Shown here: positions 1-8,516 of the stretch, piece by piece | How the letters are laid out: each line of letters starts with the position of its first letter | How positions within the stretch are numbered: the stretch's first letter is position 1 | Assembly: GCF_004519305.1 (NCBI RefSeq) | Contig: NZ_SOZA01000007.1 | Coordinates: forward strand, 62,001-126,000 | Length of the DNA: 64,000 nt | From: Pseudomonas sp. RIT623 | GTDB lineage: Bacteria > Pseudomonadota > Gammaproteobacteria > Pseudomonadales > Pseudomonadaceae | Reading direction: 5' to 3' | Made by a program: the position numbers and the translations under genes | The notes under the pieces: model-generated | Database searches by the model: none | Seen by the model: only the letters and a program-made list of their open reading frames with translations | What the model was told of the DNA's origin: nothing

Positions 1-1
1 G

Positions 2-985
2 ATCCAGGGTGAACGCGCCGCCCGCGCCGCCAAACGCGAGCAGCACGTGCTGCAAGAGCTGGAAGGCGGCGACCTGGGGCCGGAGCAACTGGGCCTGGTG
101 ATTGCCCACTTCGGCGTGCAGGTCGAGGTCGAGGCCCAGGACGGCGAAGCCGCCGGCCAGGTTTTCCGCTGCCACCTGCGGGCCAACCTGCCGGCGCTGG
201 TGACCGGTGACCGTGTGGTCTGGCGCGCCGGCAACCAGGGCATCGGCGTGATCGTCGCGCAGATGCCGCGCAGCACCGAGCTGTGCCGGCCGAACAACCA
301 TGGCCAGCTCAAGCCGGTGGCAGCCAACGTCGACCTGATCGTCATCGTCTTCGCCCCGGCCCCCGAACCGCACCCCAACCTGATCGACCGTTACCTGGTC
401 GCCGCCGAGCATGCCGGCATCCGCCCGTTGCTGCTGCTGAACAAGGCCGACCTGATCAACGACGAGAACGCCCCGACCCTCAATGCCATGCTCGAGGTCT
501 ATCGTGGCCTGGGCTACCCGCTGCTGGAGGTTTCGGCGCACCAGGGCGATGGCATGCAGCGCTTGCAGCAGACGCTCGATGGCCATATCAGCGTGTTCGT
601 CGGCCAGTCGGGCGTGGGCAAGTCCTCGCTGGTCAACAGCCTGCTGCCAGATGCAGGCACCCGTGTCGGCGACCTGTCGGAATGGTCCGGCCAGGGCACC
701 CACACCACCACCACCGCACGCCTCTACCATTTCCCCAATGGCGGTGACCTGATCGACTCGCCGGGCATCCGCGAATTCGGCCTGGGCCATGTCAGCCGCG
801 ATGATGTCGAGGATGGCTTCATCGAGTTCCGCGAACTGATCGGCAACTGCCGCTTCCGCGACTGCAAGCACGACCGCGAGCCAGGCTGCGCGCTGCTCAA
901 GGCGCTCGAGGACGGCAGCGTCACGCAACAGCGCATGAACAGCTACCGCTCGATCATCGCCAGCCTGCCGGAAGACAGCTACTAA
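2..985 (+). CDS. rsgA: Ribosome small subunit GTPase RsgA (5' end outside window)
   Basis: RsgA is a circularly permuted GTPase that acts late in 30S ribosomal subunit maturation. The visible 327 codons are open from base 2 and no start belongs to the window. An in-frame GTG at 47 is internal, because the frame continues upstream with charged residues typical of the RsgA N terminus. The permuted motif order is clear: the G4 motif NKAD comes first, then the P-loop GQSGVGKSS, then the G3 motif DSPG. The C-terminal zinc knuckle follows as a cluster of three cysteines and one histidine (NCRFRDCKH then PGC). An OB-fold-like region precedes the GTPase. The family is about 340 residues long, so only some 15 residues should be missing. 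Confidence 0.96.
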   Translation: MQGERAARAAKREQHVLQELEGGDLGPEQLGLVIAHFGVQVEVEAQDGEAAGQVFRCHLRANLPALVTGDRVVWRAGNQGIGVIVAQMPRSTELCRPNNHGQLKPVAANVDLIVIVFAPAPEPHPNLIDRYLVAAEHAGIRPLLLLNKADLINDENAPTLNAMLEVYRGLGYPLLEVSAHQGDGMQRLQQTLDGHISVFVGQSGVGKSSLVNSLLPDAGTRVGDLSEWSGQGTHTTTTARLYHFPNGGDLIDSPGIREFGLGHVSRDDVEDGFIEFRELIGNCRFRDCKHDREPGCALLKALEDGSVTQQRMNSYRSIIASLPEDSY

Positions 986-1116
986 TCCACTCGGATGTAG
1001 GGCGCATTACCGAGCGGCGTAGGACCGCTCCGGTTTTGCGGTCGCCTATTGTCCCGCTCCAGGCTTTCCCCGATGTTCATGGCTTCATGTTGGCCTGGAT
1101 CAGGGAGGGCATGCCA

Positions 1117-1596
1117 ATGCCGGTATTTATCAGCTATCGCCACGCTGGACGACTCGACGCCTTCATTCTCAACGAGCGCCTGCTGCTCGAAGGCATTACC
1201 ACACAACTAGTGATGGTCGATAGCCTGGGGCAAACCTTCGACGACCTGCATGGCGGTTTTTGCCAACAACTGGCCGATGCCACGCACTGGGTCGGCGTGC
1301 TGACCGCCGGCGACGAGGGAGACTGGTGGACCGCCTGGCTACTCGGCGCAGCCGCAATGACGGGCCGGCGCGTGAGTTTCTATCTGGGCTGCACAGCTGA
1401 AGCGCCTTCACGCCTGGGCAAGTGGCCGGTCATGCGCGAGCGCGAGCACATCGACTTGTTCGTGTGGGCCTACCACGACGAGCGGACGTTCGGCCGAGGG
1501 ATCCACCCCTCGATGCCACGAGGGGGCGCGGCAGATCGGGACAATGCGGACTTCTTCCATGCCGACCTCAAGGCCAAGATCAGGCGCGGCTTCTAA
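1117..1596 (+). CDS. Small TIR-like domain protein
   Basis: This 159-residue protein begins with VFISYRH, the typical first strand of a Toll/interleukin-1 receptor (TIR) fold, and has alternating strand/helix character over its whole length. I chose ATG 1117 because AGGGAGG at 1102-1108 lies at good distance; ATG 1111 and the upstream ATG 1036 are alternatives. In active TIR NADases a glutamate sits in the WxxE helix. The matching segment here (GDWWTAWLLGAA) has no glutamate at that place, so enzymatic activity is doubtful. The gene stands alone between rsgA and the convergent motB. It could be a TIR signalling relic, a protein-interaction module or a defence-related protein. The fold call is moderate, the function unknown. 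Confidence 0.6.
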   Translation: MPVFISYRHAGRLDAFILNERLLLEGITTQLVMVDSLGQTFDDLHGGFCQQLADATHWVGVLTAGDEGDWWTAWLLGAAAMTGRRVSFYLGCTAEAPSRLGKWPVMREREHIDLFVWAYHDERTFGRGIHPSMPRGGAADRDNADFFHADLKAKIRRGF

Positions 1597-1678
1597 GCGC
1601 CAGGCAAGCAGGCTTTAGCAGGGAACGACCGAGTGGCAGCGGGCTGGTCCTGCGATGGCGTCAAACCAGGCCACCGCT

Positions 1679-1703
1679 ATCGCGGGGCAAGCCCGCTCCC
1701 ACA
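1679..1703. repeat. Single REP element (GCGGGGCAAGCCCGC type)
   Basis: A short imperfect palindrome with the core GCGGGGCAAGCCCGC followed by TCCCACA matches the classical P. putida REP type. It stands unpaired between the TIR-like gene and motB, which converge here, and could form a hairpin in either 3' untranslated region. Confidence 0.65.
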
Positions 1704-1741
1704 AAGCTCAACCGCAGCACGCTGGCGCATGCAGCGTTTCT

Positions 1742-2758
1742 TTATTGATCCTTGGCCTCATCCATCTTCAACACGCCATCCTCGAAGATGTTCAGCTTCT
1801 GGCGCAGCTCGCGCGGCTGCATCGGCGTATCGCCCGGTGTCGCGGCCGCACCTGATTCAGCGCCCGCGGGCGGTGCTTCAGCGGCAGGCGGCGCAGCGTC
1901 CGGCTTGCCCTGCTCACCCTCGATATCGCGCTGGGCCTTCTTGGTCAGGACGATGATATCGATGCGCCGGTTGACCGGGTTGAACGGGTTGGCCCGGTCG
2001 AACAGCGACGACGACGCATAACCGACCACCCGCGCCACCTGTTCATCCGGATAGCCACCAGCGACCAACGCACGACGCGCCGCGTTGGCGCGGTTGGCCG
2101 ACAGCTCCCAGTTGCCGAAGTCGCCGGTACCGGAGTACGGCTTGGCATCGGTATGGCCACTGATGCTGATCTTGTTCGGCACCGCCTTGATGGTGTCGGC
2201 CATCGCCAGCAGGATGTCCTCGAAGTACGGCTGCAAGCGCGCGCTGCCCAGGTCGAACATCGGCCGGTTCTCGGCGTCCATGATCTGGATGCGCAGGCCG
2301 TCCTGGGTGATCTCGAACAGGATCTGGTCCTTGAACTTCTGCAGCTGCGGATTTTCCTCGACCTTGTTCTGCAGCTCTTGCAGCAACAGCTCCAGGCGTT
2401 CGCGCTCAACCTGCTCCGCCATGGTCTCGACCTTGTCCTTGTCCAGCTGCAGGCTGGTATCAGGCGTCGGCTCGGACTTCTCTTCCGGGTTGATGGTCCT
2501 TTCCGGCGCCAACTGCGGCGTGCCGCCCAGGTCGATGATGTACGGGGTGCCGCTCTCGGAGAAACCGATCGGGTCCTTGAAGTAACCGGCGATGGCGATC
2601 TTCTGCTCGGGCGTGGCGGTGGACAGCAGCCACAGCACGAGGAAGAACGCCATCATCGCCGTGGCGAAGTCGGCGAAGGCGATCTTCCAGGCCCCGCCGT
2701 GGTGGCCGTCGCCAAAGCGCTTGACGCGCTTGACGATGATGGGCTGATTGTTCTCCAT
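1742..2758 (-). CDS. motB: Flagellar motor stator protein MotB
   Basis: MotB is the peptidoglycan-anchored half of the proton-driven flagellar stator. The 338-residue protein has a short basic cytoplasmic N terminus, one membrane segment at about 28-47 containing the proton-carrying aspartate (FADFAT, Asp30), a plug/linker region rich in charged residues, and an OmpA-like peptidoglycan-binding domain at about 150-285 with the signature NWELSANRA. The tail after about 290 is rich in Ala, Pro and Glu and looks disordered. It lies 3 bases downstream of motA's stop, so both come from one transcript. It should act in the inner membrane as a MotA-MotB complex. Pseudomonads also carry a second stator, MotCD, not in this window. 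Confidence 0.97.
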   Translation of the reverse strand: MENNQPIIVKRVKRFGDGHHGGAWKIAFADFATAMMAFFLVLWLLSTATPEQKIAIAGYFKDPIGFSESGTPYIIDLGGTPQLAPERTINPEEKSEPTPDTSLQLDKDKVETMAEQVERERLELLLQELQNKVEENPQLQKFKDQILFEITQDGLRIQIMDAENRPMFDLGSARLQPYFEDILLAMADTIKAVPNKISISGHTDAKPYSGTGDFGNWELSANRANAARRALVAGGYPDEQVARVVGYASSSLFDRANPFNPVNRRIDIIVLTKKAQRDIEGEQGKPDAAPPAAEAPPAGAESGAAATPGDTPMQPRELRQKLNIFEDGVLKMDEAKDQ

Positions 2759-2761
2759 GGC

Positions 2762-3613
2762 TTAGCGACCGCGTACTGCTTGTTCCAGCTCGGCGAAGCT
2801 CGGACGGTGCGCCGGGAACAGCACCTTGCGCCCGAATTCCACGGCCAGCGACGGCGGCATGCCGGAGGCCGAGGCCACCAGCGAGGCCTTGATCGCCTCA
2901 TAGACGTTCAGCTCTTCCTTGGCGTCGTGGCGCAGGGAGTTGGCCAGCGGCCCGAAGAAGCCGTAGGCGGCAAGAATACCGAAGAAGGTACCGACCAGCG
3001 CCGCACCCACGTGCAGGCCGATGGACTTCTGGTCGCCGTCCCCCAGCGAGGCCATGGTCACCACGATGCCCAGTACCGCCGCGACGATACCGAAGCCGGG
3101 CATGCCGTCGGCGATGCCGGTGACCGCGTGCGACGGGTGCTCGAGCTCTTCCTTCATGCTCAGCAGTTCCATGTCGAACAGGCCTTCGAGCTCATGGGGC
3201 GCCATGTTGCCGGTGGACATGATGCGCAGGTAGTCGCAGATGAACGCGGTCATGCGCTCATCGCCGAGTACCGCGGGATATTTGGCGAAGATCGGGCTGG
3301 CCGCCGCGTCCTCGATGTCGCCCTCGATGGCCATCATGCCTTCACGACGGCTCTTGTTGAGGATCTCGTACACCAAGCCCAGCACTTCCAGGTAGAAGGT
3401 GTGGGTGAAACGGGTGCCGAACATCTTCAGCGACTTCTTGATCACATGCATGGTCATGTAACCAGGGTTGGCCTGGAGGAACGCACCAAAGGCCGCACCG
3501 CCGATGATCAGCACCTCGAACGGTTGGATCAGGGCCGCGATCTTGCCGTGGGAAAGCACGTAGCCGCCGAGCACGCTCGCGAATACGACGATGATGCCGA
3601 TAATTTTAGCCAT
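2762..3613 (-). CDS. motA: Flagellar motor stator protein MotA
   Basis: MotA is the inner-membrane partner of MotB and transmits proton flow to the rotor through its cytoplasmic loop. At 283 residues it has the usual family length. Hydrophobic segments lie near residues 1-20, 33-50, 170-190 and 200-220, and the conserved GMPGFGIVAAVLGIV stretch precedes the third of them. The large charged cytoplasmic loop lies between segments two and three. The ATG at 3613 is the first in frame. A sigma-28-type promoter lies 65 bases upstream, in line with late flagellar gene expression. Confidence 0.97.
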   Translation of the reverse strand: MAKIIGIIVVFASVLGGYVLSHGKIAALIQPFEVLIIGGAAFGAFLQANPGYMTMHVIKKSLKMFGTRFTHTFYLEVLGLVYEILNKSRREGMMAIEGDIEDAAASPIFAKYPAVLGDERMTAFICDYLRIMSTGNMAPHELEGLFDMELLSMKEELEHPSHAVTGIADGMPGFGIVAAVLGIVVTMASLGDGDQKSIGLHVGAALVGTFFGILAAYGFFGPLANSLRHDAKEELNVYEAIKASLVASASGMPPSLAVEFGRKVLFPAHRPSFAELEQAVRGR

Positions 3614-3677
3614 AAGTTGGAAGCACTTGCTGTCGTGGTCAGGATGGGGGACGGAAGCTTGAAAACTCTTCTTCTAC

Positions 3678-3704
3678 TTATCGGCAGAACTGCGCCAGAC
3701 TATA
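3678..3704 (-). promoter_or_regulatory. Sigma-28 (FliA) promoter for motAB
   Basis: On the minus strand TATAGTCT is followed by 11 bases and then GCCGATAA. The second box equals the FliA -10 consensus exactly and the first matches the -35 consensus TAAAGTTT at six of eight positions, with the optimal 11-base spacer. It points toward motA. Confidence 0.75.
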
Positions 3705-3743
3705 GCCACTCATTGCGAAAAGCCAGTTCGGACTGATGTCAAT

Positions 3744-5276
3744 ATGCCAATTGAAACCAAGGTGCCAAGTCAGCCGCCATCGAGTCTAGAGGCCTGGGTA
3801 AAGCTGCTCGACGGGATTCGAGTACCCGTGCCCAAAGACAGCCACGACCGCGTTCTACAGGCCATCAACGACAGCCGTCGATCCCTGCGCGACATTGCCG
3901 AACTGATGCAGGATAGCCCCGCGCTGGTGCTGTGCGTGATGCGCGAGGCCAACCATTCGGCCAATGCCAGCCAGGCCGAGCCCGCCGAAAGCCTGGAAAT
4001 CGCCCTCAACCGCCTCGGCCTTGCACGCACCAGCCAGCTGCTGGCGCGCCTGCCAGCGCTGCCGGCCGACGAGATCCCGCCGGTGCTGCGCCAGTTCCTG
4101 CTGATCAGCCAGCACGCCACGCAACAGGCCAACGGCCTGTTCGCCAGCCGCCTGGCGCGCCTGTGGCAAGAAATCCACTGGGGCAGCCTGCTGTTCCTCT
4201 CGCCGATGTGGCCGCTGGCCCTGGCCTACCCCAAGCTGCTCGACACCTGGGAACTGCGGGTTATCCACAAGGGCGAGGACGCCGCCGCAGTCGAGCAGGA
4301 GCTGTTCGGAGTGCGCCTGATGCAGCTGTGCCGCAGCCTGGCCGAACACTGGCGCCTGCCCGAGTGGGTCATCCAGGGCTATCGCCTGCTGCTCGAAGAG
4401 CGCGAGCAACTGGCCCAGGTGCTGGCCATCGCCCGCGAACAGGACCCACTGGCGCAGCAGCAACGCCTGGATGAACAGCCGGCCCTGCGTCGCTGGTTCA
4501 ACCAGCCGCCGAACACCGTGTTGCTGGCCAACGGCCTGGCCCTGGCCGCCCAGGTCGGCTGGGACAACCCGCACCTGCTGCGCTGGCAGCTGCTCACCGC
4601 GCTATACCTGCAAACCAGCCTGGACGACGTCCAGCAGCAGGTTCACCAGCAGGCCGCGGCCAGTGCCCGCCATCACGCCCGGCATGCCCTGTTCCATCCG
4701 GCCGAGGCACTGATCTGGCCGTGGCACCAGCGCCGCCCGCACCCGGACATGCTCACGCCGCCACCGCCCAGCACCGAGGACCTCGGCCGCTGGCGCGCGC
4801 TGTGCCAGACCTTGCTGGCCCAGCCCAGCCCATTCAGCAACGGCGTGCACCTGGCCAGTCAGGCCCGCGATGCCTTGCTGGCCTGCGGCATGCAACGGGT
4901 GATGCTGTTGAGCCTGGACAAGGCCAGCGACTACCTGCGCGTGCAGCAAACGGCCGGCCTGCCGAAAGAGGCCGCGGCCATGGCGCTGTCGCTGCCACAG
5001 CACAAGCTGCTGCAAAAACTGATGAGCAAGGCCGGCCAACTGCGCCTGACGCCAGACAACCACGCCCAGTTCAGCGCCTTGCTGCCGGCGCCGCTGCGCG
5101 CCTTCTTCCGTGGTGAACACTTGCTGCTGCGCTCGCTGGCGGTCGGCGACCAGGTGCTGATGCTGGCGGTGGCCGACCAGGCCGGCAAGCCCCTGGCCGA
5201 TGTCAGCGTGCAGGCCTTCGGTAAAACCGCGCAATGCATCGAGCGCGCCCTGGCCACCTTCGGCAACCGCAATTGA
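3744..5276 (+). CDS. HDOD domain protein
   Basis: This 510-residue cytoplasmic protein carries an N-terminal HDOD domain (about 15-270), a metal-free relative of HD phosphohydrolases found in bacterial signalling and motility proteins. The helix pattern around LRDIAELMQDSPALVLCVMREAN resembles the start of that domain. The C-terminal third (about 370-500) looks like a GAF-type sensor with the pattern of alternating strands ending in a long helix. It is divergent from motA across a 130-base region and is followed 46 bases later by rhdA. The motility neighbourhood suggests, but does not prove, a link to flagellar or second-messenger control. Its Shine-Dalgarno is weak. Confidence 0.8.
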   Translation: MPIETKVPSQPPSSLEAWVKLLDGIRVPVPKDSHDRVLQAINDSRRSLRDIAELMQDSPALVLCVMREANHSANASQAEPAESLEIALNRLGLARTSQLLARLPALPADEIPPVLRQFLLISQHATQQANGLFASRLARLWQEIHWGSLLFLSPMWPLALAYPKLLDTWELRVIHKGEDAAAVEQELFGVRLMQLCRSLAEHWRLPEWVIQGYRLLLEEREQLAQVLAIAREQDPLAQQQRLDEQPALRRWFNQPPNTVLLANGLALAAQVGWDNPHLLRWQLLTALYLQTSLDDVQQQVHQQAAASARHHARHALFHPAEALIWPWHQRRPHPDMLTPPPPSTEDLGRWRALCQTLLAQPSPFSNGVHLASQARDALLACGMQRVMLLSLDKASDYLRVQQTAGLPKEAAAMALSLPQHKLLQKLMSKAGQLRLTPDNHAQFSALLPAPLRAFFRGEHLLLRSLAVGDQVLMLAVADQAGKPLADVSVQAFGKTAQCIERALATFGNRN

Positions 5277-5322
5277 TGAGCCTTGCGCTACAATCGCCCC
5301 CTTTGCACCCTGGAGACCGTGG

Positions 5323-6132
5323 ATGACTGACTTTTCCGGCTTGCCCCTGGTGATCGAACCCGGGGACCTGCTGCCGCGTCTGGATTCGCCGCAGTTGATC
5401 CTGGTCGATCTGACCAGCGTCAACCGCTACGGCAGCGGCCACATCCCCGGGGCCCGTTTCGTCGATCCCAAGCGCACCCAACTGGGCCAGCCACCGGCAC
5501 CGGGCCTGCTGCCGGCTCGCGCCGACCTGGAAAAACTGTTCGGTGAGCTCGGCCACCGCGACGACGCGGTATACGTGGTGTACGACGACGAAGGCGGCGG
5601 CTGGGCCGGGCGCTTCATCTGGCTGCTCGACGTGATCGGCCACAAGGCCTACCACTACCTCAACGGCGGTATCCAGGCCTGGCCGGCGGACACACTGTCC
5701 ACCGAGGCGCCTGAAAACGCCGACGGCACGGTAAGCCTACGACTGCATGACGAACCCACTGCCACCCGTGAATACCTGCAGAGCCGCCTGGGCGCCACCG
5801 ATCTGGCTATCTGGGATGCTCGTGCACCTGGAGAGTACCGTGGCGAGAAAGTCCTGGCGGCCAAGGGTGGGCATATTCCCGGCGCGATCAACTTCGAGTG
5901 GACCGCCGGCATGGACCTCAACGACCACCTGCGCATCCGCAAGGACATCGCCGAAGTCCTGCAAAACCTGGGCATCACTCCCGACAAGGAAGTGATCACC
6001 CATTGCCAGACCCACCACCGCTCCGGTTTCACCTACCTCGTGGCCAAGGCCCTCGGCTATCCACGGGTGAAGGGCTATGCCGGTTCCTGGGGCGAATGGG
6101 GCAACCACCCCGACACGCCCGTCGAAGTTTAA
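5323..6132 (+). CDS. rhdA: Two-domain rhodanese (thiosulfate sulfurtransferase)
   Basis: Rhodanese transfers sulfane sulfur from thiosulfate to a thiophilic acceptor through a cysteine persulfide. The protein has two rhodanese domains (about 1-130 inactive, 145-269 active). The active loop is HCQTHHRSG near residue 226, the unusual CQTHHR loop known from Azotobacter vinelandii RhdA rather than the animal CRKGVT loop. I chose ATG 5323 because TGGAGA lies 6 bases upstream; the open frame itself begins at 5200 inside the HDOD gene. That gives 269 residues, near the RhdA length. It precedes psd by 9 bases, so the two are probably co-transcribed. Confidence 0.92.
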   Translation: MTDFSGLPLVIEPGDLLPRLDSPQLILVDLTSVNRYGSGHIPGARFVDPKRTQLGQPPAPGLLPARADLEKLFGELGHRDDAVYVVYDDEGGGWAGRFIWLLDVIGHKAYHYLNGGIQAWPADTLSTEAPENADGTVSLRLHDEPTATREYLQSRLGATDLAIWDARAPGEYRGEKVLAAKGGHIPGAINFEWTAGMDLNDHLRIRKDIAEVLQNLGITPDKEVITHCQTHHRSGFTYLVAKALGYPRVKGYAGSWGEWGNHPDTPVEV

Positions 6133-6141
6133 GGACGCTCA

Positions 6142-7005
6142 ATGAAATCCCGCTTGTTCATCATCAGCCAGTACCTGCTGCCGCACCACCTGCTGTCGCG
6201 GCTGGCCGGCTGCGTCGCCGAGTGCCGCGCGCGCTGGTTCAAGAACGCCTTCACCGCCTGGTTCGCCAAGCGCTACCAGGTGAACATGTCCGAGGCACTG
6301 GTCGAAGACCTCAGCGCCTACGAGCACTTCAACGCCTTCTTCACCCGTGCCCTCAAGCCCGGCGCCCGTCCGCTGGACGAGACCCCCGGCGCGATCCTCT
6401 GCCCGGCCGACGGCGCGGTCAGCCAGCTCGGCCCGATCGAGCACGGCCGCATCTTCCAGGCCAAGGGCCACGGTTACAGCGCCCTGGAGTTGCTGGGCGG
6501 CGACCCGGCCCTGGCCGCGCCGTTCATGGGCGGCGAATTCGCCACCATCTACCTGTCGCCCAAGGACTACCACCGCGTGCACATGCCGCTGGCCGGCACC
6601 CTGCGCGAAATGGTCTACGTGCCGGGCCGGCTGTTCTCGGTCAACCAGACCACCGCAGAGAACGTACCGGAGCTGTTCGCCCGCAACGAGCGCGTGGTAT
6701 GCCTGTTCGACACCGAGCGCGGGCCAATGGCCGTGGTGCTGGTTGGCGCGATGATCGTCGCCTCGATCGAGACTGTCTGGGCCGGCCTGGTCACGCCGCC
6801 GAAGCGCGAGCTGAAGACTTTCCGCTATGACGACGCCAGCCGTGCGCCGATCCACCTGGAAAAAGGCGCCGAACTGGGCCGCTTCAAGCTGGGTTCCACC
6901 GCCATCGTGCTGTTCGGGCCAGAGCAGGTGAAGTGGGCCGAGAACCTCGGTGCCGGCTCCGCCGTGCGCATGGGTGAGTTGCTGGCGCAACCGGCCCAGG
7001 CCTGA
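6142..7005 (+). CDS. psd: Phosphatidylserine decarboxylase proenzyme
   Basis: This enzyme makes phosphatidylethanolamine from phosphatidylserine at the inner membrane. The 287-residue proenzyme is cut by itself at the Gly-Ser bond of the LGST motif (FKLGSTAIVLF near residue 252) to give a large beta chain and a small alpha chain with an N-terminal pyruvoyl group. The catalytic triad region is visible as PADG near residue 90 and DYHRVHMP near residue 147. Length and motifs match the bacterial type I family. A strong intrinsic terminator follows 18 bases after the stop. Confidence 0.97.
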   Translation: MKSRLFIISQYLLPHHLLSRLAGCVAECRARWFKNAFTAWFAKRYQVNMSEALVEDLSAYEHFNAFFTRALKPGARPLDETPGAILCPADGAVSQLGPIEHGRIFQAKGHGYSALELLGGDPALAAPFMGGEFATIYLSPKDYHRVHMPLAGTLREMVYVPGRLFSVNQTTAENVPELFARNERVVCLFDTERGPMAVVLVGAMIVASIETVWAGLVTPPKRELKTFRYDDASRAPIHLEKGAELGRFKLGSTAIVLFGPEQVKWAENLGAGSAVRMGELLAQPAQA

Positions 7006-7022
7006 TTGACTGCTGCAACAAG

Positions 7023-7049
7023 AAAGGCCCTGCTCAGCAGGGCCTTTTT
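7023..7049 (+). terminator. Intrinsic terminator after psd
   Basis: An 11-base-pair stem (AAAGGCCCTGC with GCAGGGCCTTT) closes a three-base loop and runs into a T tract. It ends the psd transcript. Confidence 0.9.
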
Positions 7050-7071
7050 CATTGGGACCGCTACGCGGTCC

Positions 7072-7140
7072 ATCGCCGGCAAGCCGGCTCCCACAGTGAG
7101 AACGCAAACCTCTGTAGGAGCCGGCTTGCCGGCGAAAGGG
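7072..7140. repeat. Inverted REP pair, CCGGCTTGCCGG family
   Basis: Two REP elements face each other: 7072-7096 reads CGCCGGCAAGCCGGCTCC and 7112-7140 is its inverse, GTAGGAGCCGGCTTGCCGG. Such paired arms form a REPIN, a non-autonomous element thought to be moved by RAYT transposases, none of which is encoded here. It sits between the convergent psd and serB genes. Confidence 0.88.
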
Positions 7141-7166
7141 CTGCAGCGCAGCCCCAAGGCTCAAGA

Positions 7167-8381
7167 TCAACCGCGCGCTTCGCGATCGCGTACGCCGAGC
7201 AGGTACAGCACACCATCCAGGCCCAGGGTCGAGATCGCCTGCTTGGCCGACTGACGCACCAGCGGCTTGGCGCGGAAGGCCACCCCCAGGCCGGCCAGGG
7301 ACAGCATCGGCAGGTCGTTGGCGCCATCGCCCACGGCGATGGTCTGCTCGAGCTGCAGACCTTCTTCACTGGCCAGTTGCTGTAGCAGATCAGCCTTGCG
7401 CTGCGCATCGACGATCGGCTCGACGGCCACGCCAGTGACCTTGCCGTCGACCACCTCCAGCTCGTTGGCGAATACGTAGTCAATGCCCAGGCGTGCCTGT
7501 ACCTGCTTGGCGAAGTAGGAGAAACCGCCGGAAAGGATCGCAGTTTTGTAGCCCAGGCGCTTGAGCTCGGCGAACAGGTGCTCGGCACCCTCGGTCAGGC
7601 GCAGCGAGGCGCCAATCTGGTCCAGTACGCCGACGTCCAGGCCCTTGAGCAGCGCCATGCGCTCTTTGAAGCTGGCGCGGAAATCCAGCTCGCCACGCAT
7701 TGCGCGCTCGGTGATCGCAGCGACCTGTTCACCGACACCGGCAGCCTTGGCCAGCTCGTCGATGACCTCAGCCTCGATCAACGTCGAGTCCATGTCGAAC
7801 ACCGCCAGGCGGCGGTTGCGGCGGAACAGGTCGTCGCGCTGGAAGGCGATGTCGATGTTCAGCTCTTCGGACAGGGCGAAGAAGTCGCCGCGCAGGGCCT
7901 GGGCGTCGCTGGCTTCGCCACGCACGGAGATTTCCAGCGCGGACTTGCCCTTCTCGATCTGGGCACCCAGCGCCACGCGGGCCGACAGGCGCTCGATGCG
8001 CTCGATAGTCAGGCCGTATTGGCTGATGATGGCGCTGACCCGCTGCAACTGTTGTGGCGTGACTCGGCGGCTGAGCAGGGTGACGATGTGGCGTGCCTCG
8101 CCCTGGCTGTCGGCCCAGTGCTGGTAGTCGGCCTCGGAGATCGGCGTGTAGCGCGCCTGCAGGTTCAGCTCATGGGCCTTGGCCTGTACGCTCTGCAGCA
8201 GCGCGGTGGCCACCTCGTTGTCGGGGATGTCGACCAGAATGCCGAACGACAGCGTGCCGTGCATGACAGCAAGGCCGATGTCGAGAATGTTCACACCGCC
8301 CTGGAGCAGGACGCCGGTGATGGCCGCGGTAAGACCTGGACGGTCCTCCCCAGTGATGTTGATCAGGACGATTTCGCGCAA
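7167..8381 (-). CDS. serB: Phosphoserine phosphatase SerB
   Basis: SerB catalyses the last step of serine synthesis, hydrolysing phosphoserine. The 404-residue protein has an N-terminal pair of ACT-type regulatory domains (about 1-180) and a C-terminal HAD phosphatase. The HAD motifs are FDMDSTLIE near residue 196 (nucleophile and acid Asp), SGGFS near 285 and GDGANDLPM near 350. The start is a TTG at 8381, supported by GGAG seven bases upstream and by the MREIVLINITG beginning typical of Pseudomonas SerB. It is divergent from ahpA. Serine feedback through the ACT domains is expected from the family, not shown here. Confidence 0.95.
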   Translation of the reverse strand: MREIVLINITGEDRPGLTAAITGVLLQGGVNILDIGLAVMHGTLSFGILVDIPDNEVATALLQSVQAKAHELNLQARYTPISEADYQHWADSQGEARHIVTLLSRRVTPQQLQRVSAIISQYGLTIERIERLSARVALGAQIEKGKSALEISVRGEASDAQALRGDFFALSEELNIDIAFQRDDLFRRNRRLAVFDMDSTLIEAEVIDELAKAAGVGEQVAAITERAMRGELDFRASFKERMALLKGLDVGVLDQIGASLRLTEGAEHLFAELKRLGYKTAILSGGFSYFAKQVQARLGIDYVFANELEVVDGKVTGVAVEPIVDAQRKADLLQQLASEEGLQLEQTIAVGDGANDLPMLSLAGLGVAFRAKPLVRQSAKQAISTLGLDGVLYLLGVRDREARG

Positions 8382-8452
8382 GACCGGGCTCCAACTCGAT
8401 GAAAAATGCGCATTCTACCGATTTTCCGTGACCATCGGGTGCCAACGCCACT

Positions 8453-8480
8453 TTGCCGACAAAACACGTATCGCTATACT
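8453..8480 (+). promoter_or_regulatory. Candidate sigma-70 promoter for ahpA
   Basis: TTGCCG at 8453 and TATACT at 8475 are separated by 16 bases and lie 37 bases before the GTG start of ahpA, in the divergent serB-ahpA gap. Confidence 0.45.
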
Positions 8481-8516
8481 GCGCAGCAACTTTCTCGCCA
8501 TGAAGAGCCGCGCTCT

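Noticed and set aside
47..985. GTG at 47 as the rsgA start
   Set aside because: The frame is open from base 2 with RsgA-like residues, so the gene begins outside the window.
1036..1116. An N-terminal extension of the TIR-like protein
   Set aside because: The Shine-Dalgarno AGGGAGG lies inside it, directly before the VFISYRH start.
2153..3736. A 527-codon plus-strand frame opposite motA and motB
   Set aside because: It spans two well-supported genes in antisense and has no domain of its own.
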